Shown piece by piece: positions 50,013-62,118 of a DNA stretch of 64,000 nucleotides; the stretch's first letter is position 1; every line of letters begins with the position of its first letter. The notes below the pieces were generated by a model. That model saw only the letters and a program-made list of their open reading frames with translations, ran no database searches and was not told the DNA's origin. Position numbers and translations under genes: made by a program. The stretch is from positions 12,646,944-12,710,943 of the forward strand of contig NC_087083.1 in NCBI RefSeq assembly GCF_026151205.1, written 5' to 3'. Source of the stretch: Bolinopsis microptera (taxonomy: Eukaryota; Ctenophora; Tentaculata; Lobata; Bolinopsidae).

Positions 50013-50063
50013 TTATTATTATAATTTATTTTTGATTTGTTCTTTGTTTTTGTGAGTTTGCAG

Positions 50064-50119
50064 AGGAACGTCCGGGGGTATTACAAATTACTCAAAATTG
50101 AGAAGAAACCATTTGATAG
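50064..50119 (+). pseudogene. Isolated subfamily II exon 2 start
   Basis: After TTTGCAG at 50057-50063 the frame reads RNVRGYYKLLKIEKKPFDR, matching exon 2 (ARGYYKLLQMEKKAFD). The same arrangement (exon 3, about 50 bp, partial exon 2, next leader) recurs at 52336-52780, so this is a tandem unit boundary. Confidence 0.55.
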
Positions 50120-50601
50120 GAAAAAAAGTTTCATTTGCATCACTGAACATTTATTCTCTATCGCTTCATAAGTGACTCAGACCGTCTGACCAGAATTTCG
50201 GGCTGCAAATAGTACAAGATGTGTAAGATTCTCACTGCCAACAGAAGTATTAGAATACAAGGATAAGTGGTACTCTCGAGACAAATTCTGTTACGACAAA
50301 GTGAGCATGATACAAAATAATACATGAATAAATTTGTAAAAGATATCAATAGCGTTGTTAAAAAAGTTCGAGCGGTAGTCATGTTAATATATTTAACAAG
50401 ACATGTTAAAGAATTTTACATTACTCTTTAAAAGAATTATTTTAATTAACGAAGTTCACGTTATGGTCCACGAAAGGGCAATGTTACAGTGTGAGCATTA
50501 TGGAGCTATAGTTAATTAATCAATTGATAAGCATGATAGTCAGAATGACGGAATTTAATCTGAGCTTCTACAAAATAATATATATATATATATATCAAAT
50601 A

Positions 50602-50880
50602 TCTCAGGCGCTAATATCAAGTGGAATAACTTGTGAATTGAGGCCTCTTGCGAAATCTCTGCGTCCGTCATGCTTACAGTTGAATGGAACAAATTGTACA
50701 GTTAGTTCAGAAAAATGTAGCGTTGCATATGTGAACTTGAAAGCGGGGCTATTAGTGAATACAGCAGTGCAATTCAAAAACTTAGACGGCCTGATGAGAT
50801 TTTCGGCTTCAAAGACTCAGTTGCTGAAATGGACTATTTGTAAATTATATTATTATAATCTATTTTATATTTTAATTTAG
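50602..50880 (+). CDS. Possible exon encoding a Cys-containing domain
   Basis: After TATCTCAG (50597-50604) an open frame encodes SSGITCELRPLAKSLRPSCL, NGTNCTVSSEKC and TAVQFKNLDGLMRFSASK. Four Cys and two potential N-glycosylation sites would fit a secreted or extracellular domain, but no family is recognised. It stops at TAG 50878-50880. Preceded by a TA microsatellite (50578-50597). Confidence 0.3.
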   Translation, partial: SQALISSGITCELRPLAKSLRPSCLQLNGTNCTVSSEKCSVAYVNLKAGLLVNTAVQFKNLDGLMRFSASKTQLLKWTICKLYYYNLFYILI

Positions 50881-51355
50881 TTCACTTTAAAGCAATCGTT
50901 TATAATACTGCAATCAATCCATAATAAAATTACAACTAATTATGAACCATCTAGATTGTTATCTGAATTATGCAATTTCAATGACTATTTACAAGTTTGA
51001 AATCGAACTTATCACCACCTGACCCTATCTTAGCTATAAAGATATGGCAAATAATGATTCCAATCCACATTCAACCAACGAGGAAGTAGACAGACGAAAA
51101 ATAACAATGGGTGAGTAACAAATAACAAAATTATATTATATTATATGGTATTCAAAATAATAATAATAATAAAAACTGAAAATTTATAACATGGCTATGA
51201 CGTTTGCATCTGCTTGAAAATAAATCGTTAAAACTCAGAAAGAGTATGATACTTATAATTTAAGCTTAAACACCAATTATGACCAAAATAAATTATCGGT
51301 AAAGTTTAACTCAGGGATAGTTTGAATAAAAAATAAATATTACTTTTAAGTTATT
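50881..51355. other. Gap
   Basis: No gene supported; a leader-like ATG at 51043 (MANNDSNPHSTNEEVDRRK-like) opens about 22 codons up to a GTGAGT donor at 51109, a possible first exon. Confidence 0.3.
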
Positions 51356-51359
51356 TTAA

Positions 51360-51684
51360 TTGAATCCCTTTTCGCAATAATCTACGCTATTGATACCGTT
51401 GCTACCCACATTAAACTTATACTACAGAAAAACACCCCATATAATATAAGACTACATATCAGAAGGTGTGTGTATGGAGAAAGTATAAAGTTCATTCATT
51501 ATTGTTTAATTTATTCATTTATAACATGATGGATTAATGCGATATTTTATAACAAAATTCAAATTATTGGTAAGAGTGGAGTTACAGAAGAATGCCCGGG
51601 GGTATTACAAACTGCTCCAAATGGAGAAGAAGGCGTTCGATAACTGTACCAGATGTTGGGCTAGTGTGGACATTGAGGATAGCA
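51360..51684 (+). pseudogene. Subfamily II copy II-g
   Basis: An exon 1 remnant lacks its start (TTGAATCC where copy 52781 has ATGGAATCC), has a small duplication in the YKTTYQKV region and loses its end. The intron acceptor reads ATTATTG instead of ATTATAG at 51569. Exon 2 (51570-51684) itself is open: VRVELQKNARGYYKLLQMEK, then NCTRCWASVDIED with the first Cys pair. No exon 3 follows before the next promoter. Confidence 0.6.
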
Positions 51685-51699
51685 TGTGATTGATAGGTG

Positions 51700-51707
51700 T
51701 ATAAATA
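51700..51707 (+). promoter_or_regulatory. TATA box of copy II-h
   Basis: GGTGTATAAATACCAATGTG, 92 bases before the exon 1 start. The leader CAATGTGTGAAAGAGGAAGT is shared with 17396 and 48811. Confidence 0.65.
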
Positions 51708-51791
51708 CCAATGTGTGAAAGAGGAAGTGACTCAGTTTCATTTCTATCAGCGACAGTTTCATTTTCCAGCAGCAGTAAAAAGGTTCAAATC

Positions 51792-52618
51792 AAGTTTTTC
51801 GCTATAATATACGCAATGGATCAGGCCGCAGGGCACATCAAGCTGATCTTAGAAAAAAATATAGCCTACAAGACGATGTTCCAGACAATATGCGTGTGGC
51901 GGAAGGAGAAAGTGGCTGGATTCGAGGCTGGCGAGCAGATTAAATTAACCTGCTCGCCAGCCTCGAATATAACATAAGCCGTTAATATAACATTATTTTT
52001 TTAATTTTTATTATTTAATTTACCCATTCATAATGATGGATTATTGTGATATTTTATAACAAAATTCAAATTATAGGTGTGGTTGAAGTTGGAGAAGAAT
52101 GCCAGAGGGTTCTTCAATCTGGTTAACTTGAAAAAAAAAAGCCATTTAACAACTGCCCCAGATGTTGGTCCAGTATGGAGATTGAGGATCGTCCGGTACA
52201 GTTAGATAATATTTGCTCGGATAACAATTCTATTGAATGATTGAGTAGTGAAATGGTGGTATGTTATAGAAATGGTTTTATTTTTGATTTTTATTATTAT
52301 GATCAAATGTTTTCAAACAAATATATTTTTCATAGCGCACTGACTGTGATGACTGTGCCTTGGACGAAGAGATACCCGTGTGGAGCGAGTCACCGAGTCA
52401 CGTTACGGATGAGATTGGAGAACAAACTCTCCAAAAAGTACCAATACATGAGCGTTGGGCACGAGCTGTATTGGAAGTGCGGAGAGAATCAGTATAAAAC
52501 GGTGATCTTCAAGGAGAATGTCAGAGTATATAGAAGGGTACCTCTGTTGGAGGTGGGGCGGGACTATGAGGTTAGGTGTTGGAAGGGATTGTATATAGAA
52601 ATTGTAGATATTATTTAA
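51792..52618 (+). pseudogene. Subfamily II copy II-h/i, three exons, four lesions
   Basis: Exon 1 (51792-51938, 49 codons) has AAG where copy 53095 has ATG, and its donor is AT instead of GT because of a snap-back palindrome. Exon 2 (52077-52195) has one extra A in an A10 run before NCPRCW, which shifts frame. Exon 3 (52336-52618) has a frameshift after the CDDC pair, then a good C-terminus: RVTLRMRLENKLSKKY, VGHELYWKCGENQYKTVIFK, EVGRDYEVRCW, IEIVDII. Exon order and phases define the subfamily structure: first Cys pair at the end of exon 2, second at the start of exon 3. Confidence 0.7.
51920..51968 (+). repeat. Snap-back palindrome at a splice donor
   Basis: ATTCGAGGCTGGCGAGCAG (51920-51938) is followed after a short spacer by its reverse complement (51950-51968). 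Arms extend to 24 bases with one mismatch, which is exactly the donor +1 base, and a one-base loop. Confidence 0.9.
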
Positions 52619-52669
52619 TTATTATTATAATTTATTTTTGAGTTGTTCTTTGTTTTTGTGAGTTTGCAG

Positions 52670-53083
52670 AGGAACGTCCGGGGTATTACAAATTACTCAA
52701 AATTGAGAAGAAAGCATTTGATAGGAAAAAACCAAGTTTCATTTGCATCACTGAACATTTATATTCTATCGCTTCATAACATGGAATCCCTTTACGCAAT
52801 AATCTACACTATTGATACCGTTGCTACTCACGTTAAACTGATACTAGAGAAAAACACCCCATATAAGACTACATATCAGAAGGTGTGTGTATGGAGAAAG
52901 GATAAAGTTCATTCGTTATTGTTTAATTTATTCATTTATAATGATGGATTAATGCGATATTTCATAACAAAATTCAAATTATAGGTAAGAGTGGAGTTAC
53001 AGAAGAATGCCCGGGGGTATTACAAACTGATCAAAATGGAGAAGAAGGCGTTCGATATAACTGTACCAGATGTGTGGCTAAAA
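52670..53083 (+). pseudogene. Subfamily II partial exon 2 and copy II-j
   Basis: After TTTGCAG (about 52663-52669) a partial exon 2 (RNVRG) repeats the 50064 arrangement. Copy II-j then starts with ATG at 52781 (MESLYAIIYTIDTVATHVKL), an intact first 43 codons through VCVWRKDKV. The exon end and donor are deleted into the intron, so the frame reads intron sequence to TAG at about 52984. Exon 2 (52985-53083) follows an intact acceptor but has two extra bases before the Cys pair and breaks into the next copy. Confidence 0.6.
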
Positions 53084-53094
53084 AGGTTCAAATC

Positions 53095-53355
53095 ATGTTT
53101 TTCGCTATAATATACGCAATGGATCAGGCCGCAGGGCACATCAAGCTGATCTTAGAAAAAAATATAGCCTACAAGACGATGTTCCAGACAATATGCGTGT
53201 GGCGGAAGGAGAAAGTGGCTGGATTCGAGGCTGGCGAGCAGGTTAATAATAATATGACATTTAAAAAATTTTTTTTATTGTTTAATGTATCCATTCATAA
53301 TGATGGATTAATGTTATATTTTATAAAAAATTCAAATTATAGGTATGGGTGAAGT
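53095..53355 (+). pseudogene. Subfamily II copy II-k, exon 1 intact
   Basis: Exon 1 (53095-53241) is fully open, MFFAIIYAMDQAAGHIKLIL to FEAGEQ, with donor GTTAAT and an intron of 101 bp ending ATTATAG. Exon 2 begins VWVKF at 53343 and is cut after five codons, where gag-like sequence begins. Its own leader is missing: the exon abuts the broken exon 2 of II-j. Confidence 0.65.
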
Positions 53356-53654
53356 TCTAGAGCTGCCAACGTCCCCGACCAACACCAGTGCGACCTCCTA
53401 TTATCGCTCCTAGACGACAGGACACTCAACGGGCTGGCGAGGTTAGTCAATCAGGGAGACTACGTAATGGACGACCTAATATAACAGCAATCAGGCGCGC
53501 GGAGGGCTACAATAACAACAGAGAAAGATTCATCACGGAACTCCGGGCAAGGAAAAGATTTCGGAATGAGGACATATGGTCCTACCACCTAGAGCTCTCC
53601 AACCTGGCTAGAAAAGCTTATCCAGACAACCTAGATCCCCAACGTCCAGTTTAG
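53356..53654 (+). pseudogene. Gag-like fragment
   Basis: Encodes LLLSLLDDRTLNGLARLV, then after a shift ITAIRRAEGYNNNRERFITE and YHLELSNLARKAYPDN. It is homologous to the gag at 43930-44180 (IKLYNVAKKAYPG). It ends where CCCCAACGTCCAGTTTAGAT starts a short tandem duplication (about 53636-53665 and 53692-53720). Confidence 0.5.
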
Positions 53655-53941
53655 ATTAATTATTTTGCTAATGATCACCGCGTAACTTTGCATCCCCAAC
53701 GTCCAGTTTAGATTAAATATATTTTTAATGATCACGTAACTTTGCTACAACGTTTTTTATTCCCATGATGTGCTCACGAAATCACGTTGTCTAAAGAACA
53801 GTTAATATGAACGAAAAACGTAATTACACGAAAACGTAAAAGCTACACTCCAGGAATCTTTCTTGAAACATTTTACTCGCTTCGTGATCGCGAAATTACT
53901 CACTTATGATTTAACAGAACCAAATCCCATAGCCGATAAAC

Positions 53942-54259
53942 ATGTCGTTCCAACTCACCTTTACACAAGGAACATCCCAGAGAGAAGTGCGAGACACTAG
54001 CCATGCTAAATCAGCCCCCCAAAACCCCACTCAAGATTTTACAGCCCACCTTATCCTCGACAACTGCACGGTGGGCGCCCTCCTTAGCCCTCAAACTAGA
54101 GATGGAAACATCCTAAATGACCTCCGCAGGATTAGCGGAAGAGTGATGTTAGACCCCGAAAGGTCATCCCTAAGAGAACTCAAATTATTCTCGGCCTCAA
54201 AAGCCCGACTAGGCGATAGCCTCAACCTGTTATTTTCAACAATCAAACTGCAGGGTTGA
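53942..54259 (+). CDS. Hypothetical ORF near gag fragment
   Basis: 105 codons, with SSLRELKLFSASKARLGDSL near the end. Not recognised; possibly part of the same retroelement debris. Confidence 0.25.
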   Translation: MSFQLTFTQGTSQREVRDTSHAKSAPQNPTQDFTAHLILDNCTVGALLSPQTRDGNILNDLRRISGRVMLDPERSSLRELKLFSASKARLGDSLNLLFSTIKLQG

Positions 54260-54831
54260 AACAGAAGGAACCTGTAAAGCATGAAATAATAATACACAAT
54301 CCGCGATTTTGTAAAAGATGTACTCACCCTGAGATCTGGCTGACCTTCAGTTTAGTTGCCCTTCATAATGATATTGTCGAACAATTATCTACCAAATTAA
54401 CAATTTGAACGATTATTCAACAAATTAACAAATCTAACAATTATTGAATAAAAACATATTATAGCTGAGCACAAAACAAATACTTTGTATATACGAGCCC
54501 GGACCACACTTCTAAGCAGCTAAAATAACGAACTGTACAAATGTCTCTTTCCCTCAAATTTCTGATTGTGTGATTGTTTCTGAATAGACTCAGTGAAAAC
54601 AGATTTTAATGGAAATAAATAGCTGAATAACGGATCGAAATTTCTACGTCATACTCATATTCTCAAACTATTTGTTATATATAGTAGTGTTGACAGTACT
54701 AAAAAAAGTTGTAATAATCTATTCAGAAACAATCAGAAATTTGAACGAAAGAAACATCAAATCACGAGACTTAATAATAATTTATAATACACGACTCAAT
54801 CAGAACTGTAACAAAGAGCAACGGAGAGGAA

Positions 54832-55091
54832 AGGTTGCTGTCGATTTCGAAGTGTCAAGTTTCACTCAACAAGTGTAGGTGATTATCAGGATTCTAGAAC
54901 AAGTAAAAACGAGTGTAAGGGGACCACCTAAGTTAGTAAAATACTAGATAACGTTGACTGAGGTTGCTGTCGATTTCAAAGTGTCAAGTTTCACTCAACA
55001 AGTGTAGGTTATTATAAGGATTCTAGAACAAGTGTAAACGAGTGTAAGGTGACCACCTAAGTTAGTAAAATACTAGATAACGTTGACTGAG
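54832..55091 (+). repeat. Tandem duplication, 129 bp x 2
   Basis: AGGTTGCTGTCGATTTCNAA ... ATAACGTTGACTG at 54832-54960 and 54961-55091 with about eight differences. Confidence 0.9.
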
Positions 55092-58000
55092 GTATTTGAT
55101 TTGCTTGAAAGTGTTCTTTTAAAGTGTACATAACGGTTATGATAACCTGATGTAGTTTGGAGGAGGAAATCAGGATTAGATCACGTTGGATCTGCATCGA
55201 GACGACTAGAAGACAAACTGATACAAGGCACGAGATATGTGGCCTATCTTAAGCTTGTGCAACTGGGTCACAGGATTCAATGTCCTACCAGGACTATAAT
55301 CTTAATGCATCTATGGAAGAGCCGTCCATACGGCTTGGGGAGTGCTCAGGATTAGTTTGTTGCTCATTACGAATATTGAGTGATAATTTTGTAAGTATTA
55401 ATTTTCGGTACTAGTAAAATACTTGGATAAATGCAAGTGTCAAATATCGGAATTATATAAATAAACAAGCATCGTCAAACAAAGTAAACAATAATGTAAA
55501 TCACCCTGTGTGTGGCGAAATGGTGATGGCGATGTATAAAGTTTAAGGTTTATTGCCATCACTGGCTTATCTAGTCCTAGATCAATAAACCATAAATTTG
55601 GGGCAGGGGACAGTTTTAAATTTGATATGGTTTAATACCAGCGAAGGCAGTGGCTGGGTAACAAAACGATAACGGGGCAGTGTTACACGGCTCTTATGAG
55701 ATAACAAATCTCGCAAAAGGTGAATTGTCCGGGAGCGACTGATTCAATTAATTTTCTCCGGGGGAACCAAAGTCCTTGGTTCCAAGGCTTCCGACGCGTT
55801 ATAATTTTGTGTTGAAAACTTTGAGAAGATTTGTGCTCGGAAGTGGCAACAGGGGCTCAGGGGCTGGCCCTGTTGTCCAGATAATTTCTTTATAAATGTT
55901 CTTGTGTTATTTGGTACAAAAACAAAGCAACCGATGCTGGGGTGCTCTCAGCACTATAATCTGATAATTCTCTGTGCTTAATAAAATTTCTGTCAACGTG
56001 TTTTGGAGCCAGTTAGTTTCACGGTTCTAAGAGGGCAGTTTGTGTGATCTAACTAGTCAGTTATAGTCACGAGATATTAGTTCCCGCGCCGGCTTTAGAT
56101 TGGCTACCCAACTAATTGCTGGTAGTCAGTGGGGCCTACACTGGGGATGATTCCAGAAGCTTGGCGTTGGCAGGACTGGTGCAATGTGCAATATGAATGT
56201 GCACCGTGCGGGATTGCTGACTACCAGAGGAGCGGGCAGGGCGTTAAATATAAATGTAAGTCTCGGCTGATTTATAATTGTGGCTGAGACTGGAAAGTAC
56301 CGTGATTTGCTATTGATTTTCACTCGGCATGGCTGGGGCTAGGGCACTTAGTGCACTGCATAATAGTCTACCCACAGGCAATGTATAGGGCACTCAATAC
56401 AGTGATGATGTCCAGATGACGTATCGTACTAGAAAATATTTGTATTCGTCTAAACAGGAAAATAAATCTGTAGTATCAGACCTAATTCCCACTAAGCATG
56501 GTTTCATGAGCTAGGGGAGTGGCCAGCTAGCCCCCCCCCCCCTCCCCAGCTACCATGGGGTAAGGCCCACGGTGGTGGTCGGAGCCTGCAGCGGATCTAC
56601 AATTAACAATAGGGACGTTAGCGGGGTTATAAAGGTGGTTGCTCCATCCTATATCCTATATCGGTACCACGCTTCCTGCTTCTCCAAGGCCCGGCCGGTA
56701 ACCAATCAAGCTTTTGTAGGCAAACCTCCATCATCCTGTACTTCGTAAAAGGGCAAACGTAGGAAGTCGAGATTTCGCCAGAACCATCCCTGATCCCATT
56801 ATTAGTATCAAGTTAGGTTTACAAATAATACAAGATACACGACTATTATTATATGTAAAAAGTGTCCGTTTAATTATTAAAAGCTAACGCGATTCGTCTT
56901 AAAAGCTAACGCGATTCGTCACAACTTCGTCGCGTAAAAAACTGATAACAATCGTACAATTACACCATTCTTATATCAATGATAATAAGACGAAAAATCA
57001 GATATCTTAATTTGATTATCGCCATAATTTTTATTTTGAGGAACTGCACACCGGCACATAAGGACCCCTATAATATTAATAGATGGGGCATTATAGAATT
57101 TTCTAGAAACGAATTTGCGACAAATCACAAGCGTATCTATGTGTTGTCCATAAATTAATATAATATTTCTATTAGTACCCGTTATCAGCCCAAAGGTTAT
57201 AACCGCAACAACCAAATTTATAGGTGAGTTATGAAGAAAAATATGCCAAAATATATATCTGTACCGTTTTATGGGTTTTTTGAGTAAAATTGAAGGAACA
57301 TCACCTCATCGGAGGTCAATCATCTCAGACTTATACAATATGTCCCAAAAAAGACGCCCCAGTGAGAAACCCTCCTAATTTCCTCAATTTTCCTTTAATG
57401 GTACCCATCTCTTTATAGAATGTTTCTTACTGAACTGGTTCTCAGCCCCCATAAAGCCATAAGAACACCAGCCCATACCACCCGAACTCATTCCCAATAA
57501 TGACAGATTATACTCAGAATTATCGCTTGAGCATAAACCAAACTCTGTCCTTGACAATCACTATTTTAGTGTCTGGGCTAAACAAGGATATGAATAGCTC
57601 GTAATGATTATGTTAAATATGCTGCTCATTAGAATGGTTCTAATATTAGCATGATAGTAAAAGTAATAGGGTCAGACATTTTCTTAAAAGAATTCATTGA
57701 ATAATATTATAATCACTGATCAGGATTCAGGATAGAACAAAAATAAGAAAACCCAGAAAAACAAAGATAAGAAAACCTGGAAAACACTTATATTATGTTT
57801 TTATAAGTTATTTAATATATAACGGGGATAATATCCATCTTTATTCTGTTGGTACCAGTGTTGTAAAGTTCTTATCGGAGTAGTAACAAACCCATATTAT
57901 AATATATTTGTATTTAAATTTAAACTTTAAGCTTCCAGTTTACTTAAAAGAAGGCTACATGAGAGAGACGTAAAAAGTTTCAAAACGCTAATAAAGTCGG

Positions 58001-59143
58001 ACTACTAAAAACAGTAACTAAGTTGGACTTCTAAATAGCTCTCACCACTTCTCATTCATCACTTGTATTAGAAAAGACAAAAACACATGAGATGCCTTTA
58101 TAGTTCATGTTAATGACTTGTTCTGTAAGACATTCCGGACATTGCAGTTACATGAGTAATCAGGTACGGTAGATCATTAACTGCTTGTATACTCAGGTAA
58201 ACGCCTTGCAACATGTTTGACGATAGCCTGTAAATTGATAGTTTGATCTCAGTATTTACAACAAATCATCTAGCTTGATTGATTCAAAGGGAGAATTAAA
58301 TTCCTCTGTATACTCAGTTAGACTCAATCAAATTTATTCAGGCAAAGCTTATTTGTGCAGCATCAGGTACCTACCTTGTTAAGTCGTTAGGCGTTGCACC
58401 CAGGGGCCCGCTAGTCCAATTTACGTTGTCTAAAATAAGAATTCACCGCACTTCTTTGTCATGATTTCGATAACTTCCACAGCTTGAATCTAGGCTTTTT
58501 GTGCCAACACGTTTTAGCGGCAAATTAACGAATTGCCCCGAAATACTACAGCAAGTTCGGTCGTATAATAAGATAAGCCACTTATGATCGCTGTACTAAA
58601 ACGCATTAATGTGATTGTGGAATCAAATCGTGTGTTCACCAGAAAGTCGCTGCTCTTGCATCAGATGTTAATCCACTTATTGACGAGTCACGCCCCGAAG
58701 ATAGCAGTGAACCCAATGAACTCATGAAGCGATGATGGAATATGTCTTTAAATACCGGGTGATTCCATTTGACGTGACTGAATTCAAGAATCAATCATTT
58801 GCTGCTCATCCCGACAAGTCAGATAACATCAAATAAATGACAAATAAAATTAATCAAATGAATAAATGATAAATAAAATTAATTAAATGAATAAATATTA
58901 AATAATAAATCAAATTTCTTCAGACTGAGCTTAGTATCTTGTTAGGAGTAGCACTCAGGGGCCCACTAGTCCAGTTCACGTTATACATTATCAAAACTTA
59001 AAACTAAGAATGTGTCCTGTACCCCTTTTCAGGATTTTAATAATTTTAACAGCGGTAATTGTGGCTACATATTGTGTAACTGCGTGGTCTCATGTGTCAA
59101 CCGTAAATTTGTAGCGTGATGCCATTCCACATCAAACCACTAT
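55092..59143. other. Long region without supported genes
   Basis: No frame of note. Contains a poly-C run (56531-56542), the repeat AAAGCTAACGCGATTCGTC twice (56880-56920), a duplicated stretch with GGGGCCCNCTAGTCCA at 58403 and 58967, and AATAAAT-rich sequence at 58830-58912. A short frame at 56417 (MTYRTRKYLYSSKQENKS) is not assigned. Confidence 0.5.
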
Positions 59144-59437
59144 TTGATCATTGCATTCAGAGAAGATCTTTTCCATCTGAGAGACATAGCCCAACATCAA
59201 GCCTCAATAGAACAGTCTGATCTAGTCCTCATCAGTGCCGGAGTGAACGACCTCAGATTCGGTTGTGCTGATCCTATGACATTATCTAATAGTTCTATGA
59301 GTGTGACAAACGAATCTCAACGCTGCAACAAATGTAATACACGTATTCCGAAAGAACGTTCGTTCCTAATTTGCAGTCACTGCGACGAAATAAAACATAA
59401 GAAATGCAGAAATGTTTCAGACTTGATCTATTTATGA
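59144..59437 (+). pseudogene. LINE ORF fragment with PHD-like zinc finger
   Basis: The first part, SDLVLISAGVNDLRFG, resembles an SGNH-hydrolase-type block; the second has CNKC, CSHC and HKKC in a PHD-finger-like order (C-x2-C...C-x2-C...H-x2-C). Such arrangements occur in ORF1/ORF2 starts of animal LINEs. It breaks off after SDLIYL; no reverse transcriptase follows. Confidence 0.4.
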
Positions 59438-60125
59438 TATGCATTTATGATTATGTAATATAGTTATTATATTCGTAAACATTGATATTATTATTATTAT
59501 AAACCAGTCCCCAAACAAACAAACAATGACCTTGCATATAACCACCTAAAACATTTCACAAGTCAATCTGGAACACTTAATTCATCCTCGACGCTATAAC
59601 AGTATAACACCAGTTAACCTGAATGCAGACCCTTACCATGAGCTGAACGACAGCATTGAAACCTGAACGAGCTGCTTCTTCATCTCTCACTACGCTCGCC
59701 CAACTTCCTTCTGTTTGACAATTAGAATTTTGGTGTGCCTCACCTTGCACGGGATGGCCTACATGTTTGAATAACACTGGAAAATCTGAACTCACGACAT
59801 GCTGGATAAATTCAATTTTACTAAGCTTAGGATTTCGTAAAGGATCGTTACCTCTAAAGCTTTAAGACGTCCATTTTTAGATCTATGTAAATGTTATATG
59901 AACAGTTGCGGTTTCGACTGAGAATTAAACAAATACAACTACTATGATCAATATGTAAAAGGACTGATCTGCAACCATATTTCAAATTAAGCCAACGCGT
60001 GGCATAACGAATACTAAATAAATATTATTGCAACTCACTTACACCTGTCTGTTTCCTCGACGGAGTGATCACCCATTGGAGCTGTTGTCTGTCCAATATT
60101 AATTTTCATCTCGATTACCTATATA

Positions 60126-60308
60126 GTGAGATGGGCAAGGCCATCGCGGACACCGGTGTGGGAGCGACCAATAACAACATTTCAGAGAATTCCGTGCAAC
60201 GGTTTCCCGAGGCTCCCTGACACTGTTCTCGCACAAATGAGCGAGGACAAGAAAGATTTGTACAGACTGTGCATATCCTCCTTCAACGGTACGAAATCTA
60301 TGACATAA
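60126..60308 (+). pseudogene. Short degenerate ORF
   Basis: Contains VLAQMSEDKKDLYRLC; the alternative frame from ATG 60131 (MGKAIADTGVGATNNNISEN) is more gene-like up to a stop at about 60221, so a frameshift is likely. MSEDHKLRC at 60501 looks like a decayed repeat of the same element. Family unknown. Confidence 0.25.
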
Positions 60309-61264
60309 AATTATATTCACAATCATAATAACATTTAAAATGTATGATGTACAGTTTTGAGAGACCTAGTGTGATTGACATTCAGTCTTTCTTTACAGTT
60401 ATATTTAACATCAAACCATATTAAACCTTTAAAGCAGTTTTTTGTTTCATTAGGATACGCTGATCTAACATCGGCTAATACTAAGATAAATTCTTAAGGA
60501 AATGAGCGAGGATCATAAGCTAAGATGCAGTAAAAACTGTGCACTTTGCCTAGGGAGGAGCACAGTTTCATCCATTTTAATTTTGGAAACTTAACGCTAG
60601 ATAGTGTTTTTCGTATCCCGGCCGTTTAATTTTGGGTTGGACGTGTCCCAAACTGCCAATCTCTACAGGACGCGTACAGAAAACTACAACCATTAAACAT
60701 TAAAGGGATATTGGAGGACTTTCAAGGCTTTGTGGGCAACCCTCCACTTCCTTGTCACCCCGGCGAGCAGCGATGGTTCCCCCTCTCCATCGTAATTTGC
60801 GTGTATTCAGACTGAACAATTTTGAAGTCAAATAAAAAGGATTGCTTTAGATTTGAATAAATAAGTAAGTAATAGGGACACTACCCTATACTTTGGAAAA
60901 GGTCGACCATCGAAAGTTGACAGCCTTAGAAGTTACTTTGAGACGGCAAAATGCAGGAACAATCAAATAATTACTTAGTGTTTGTTAACCCATCGTCAGA
61001 AGTCAAAAATCTTAAATTGAGTTATTTGTAATTTTATTATACATAGATAGAAACAGAAAAAATGTAAAAACCAGGATATTTGGTTTATCACTGAAGCCTA
61101 GTGTTAGTAAATATACATTGCGATATGAGCCCATAGATATATCGTTCGTTTCAAGGACAGTTAAACGTCCTCAAAATATAAAACTAACCAAAAACATCGC
61201 CTCAGAAAAGAAGACGATTAATACTAATTGTTTGGAGTAGACTCAGAGTTCATATATTTCAGAA

Positions 61265-61460
61265 CGTTGTAAAACAACGAAGAAAATGAATGCTTATATG
61301 GCAGTAACAATTCCAGTGTGGTTAAATCGCGACAACGGAACAGCAGCCAGTAAGCAGCCAGAACAGCAGCCAGTAAGCAGCCAGAACAGCAGCCAGGAAG
61401 CAGCCAGAACAGTCGCTCTGTACCAACCGGATTGTACTTCAGGTAAAATAAAATAAATAA
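61265..61460 (+). pseudogene. Exon-like segment with AGCAGCCAG minisatellite
   Basis: AATTCCAGTGTGGTTAAATCG ... CGCTCTGTACCAACCGG and the donor-like CTTCAG|GTAAAA are shared with 63370-63460. Here about 60 bp of AACAGCAGCCAGTAAGCAGCC repeats are inserted and create a stop in the frame that is open at 63.4 kb. Confidence 0.45.
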
Positions 61461-61734
61461 AAAATAATAATAAAAAATTATATAAGATTTCAAGGTTCTT
61501 GTTCATTTAGAATTTCTCGGCTAAGTATTATCTATAACATAATATGTAGTTCTAATTTCACTCTTTCACTTTCAGTCAGTTTATTCTTCTTTTTTGCTAT
61601 TTCATTATGTTTTGCTATTAACTTCTTTTTTGCTATCGTATTTTATTTCAGCTTTATTCTCATGTCCATCGATGTATTCGGTTTGCTTTTGTTTCTTTTT
61701 CTTTATTTTTTATGTTATCTTAGCCTACATCCGT

Positions 61735-62118
61735 GAGGAAAGGGCATCTAACCCCAGTATTCGAGTGGATATATTTAATTGGGAAGAGGTAGTAAAGCAC
61801 GGCCCGGGGAAGAATTGATGACGGTATCAAGAGTTATGATGAAGATGATGATGAGGGATGCGAGAACGAAGGACGACGTGCTCGACGCTCATGATTATGA
61901 AATTCATCCGAACTCAGATGGAAAGACAGCGTTCATACCTGACGGAGAGAGTGAGAAAGAAGGAACTGGAGGAGCTGGAAAAGACAGAGAAAAGACGGAT
62001 GGAGCTGGAGGATCTGGAAAAAAGGAAGAAGAAGCGAGAAGATTTAAAGAAGAGGGAATTGGAAATGAAGCAACTAGAGTTGGAGCAGATCATTAAGGAG
62101 AATGTGGAGGAGGCCTAA
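61735..62118 (+). CDS. Possible terminal exon, coiled-coil
   Basis: After ATCTTAG (61718-61724) a frame encodes YIREERASNPSIRVDIFNWE. A later frame from 61858 encodes a highly charged helix (KKELEELEKTEKRRMELEDL and LKKRELEMKQLELEQIIKEN) to TAA at 62116-62118. A frame change is needed between them. The helix has the heptad-like look of a coiled coil. Function unknown. Confidence 0.35.
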
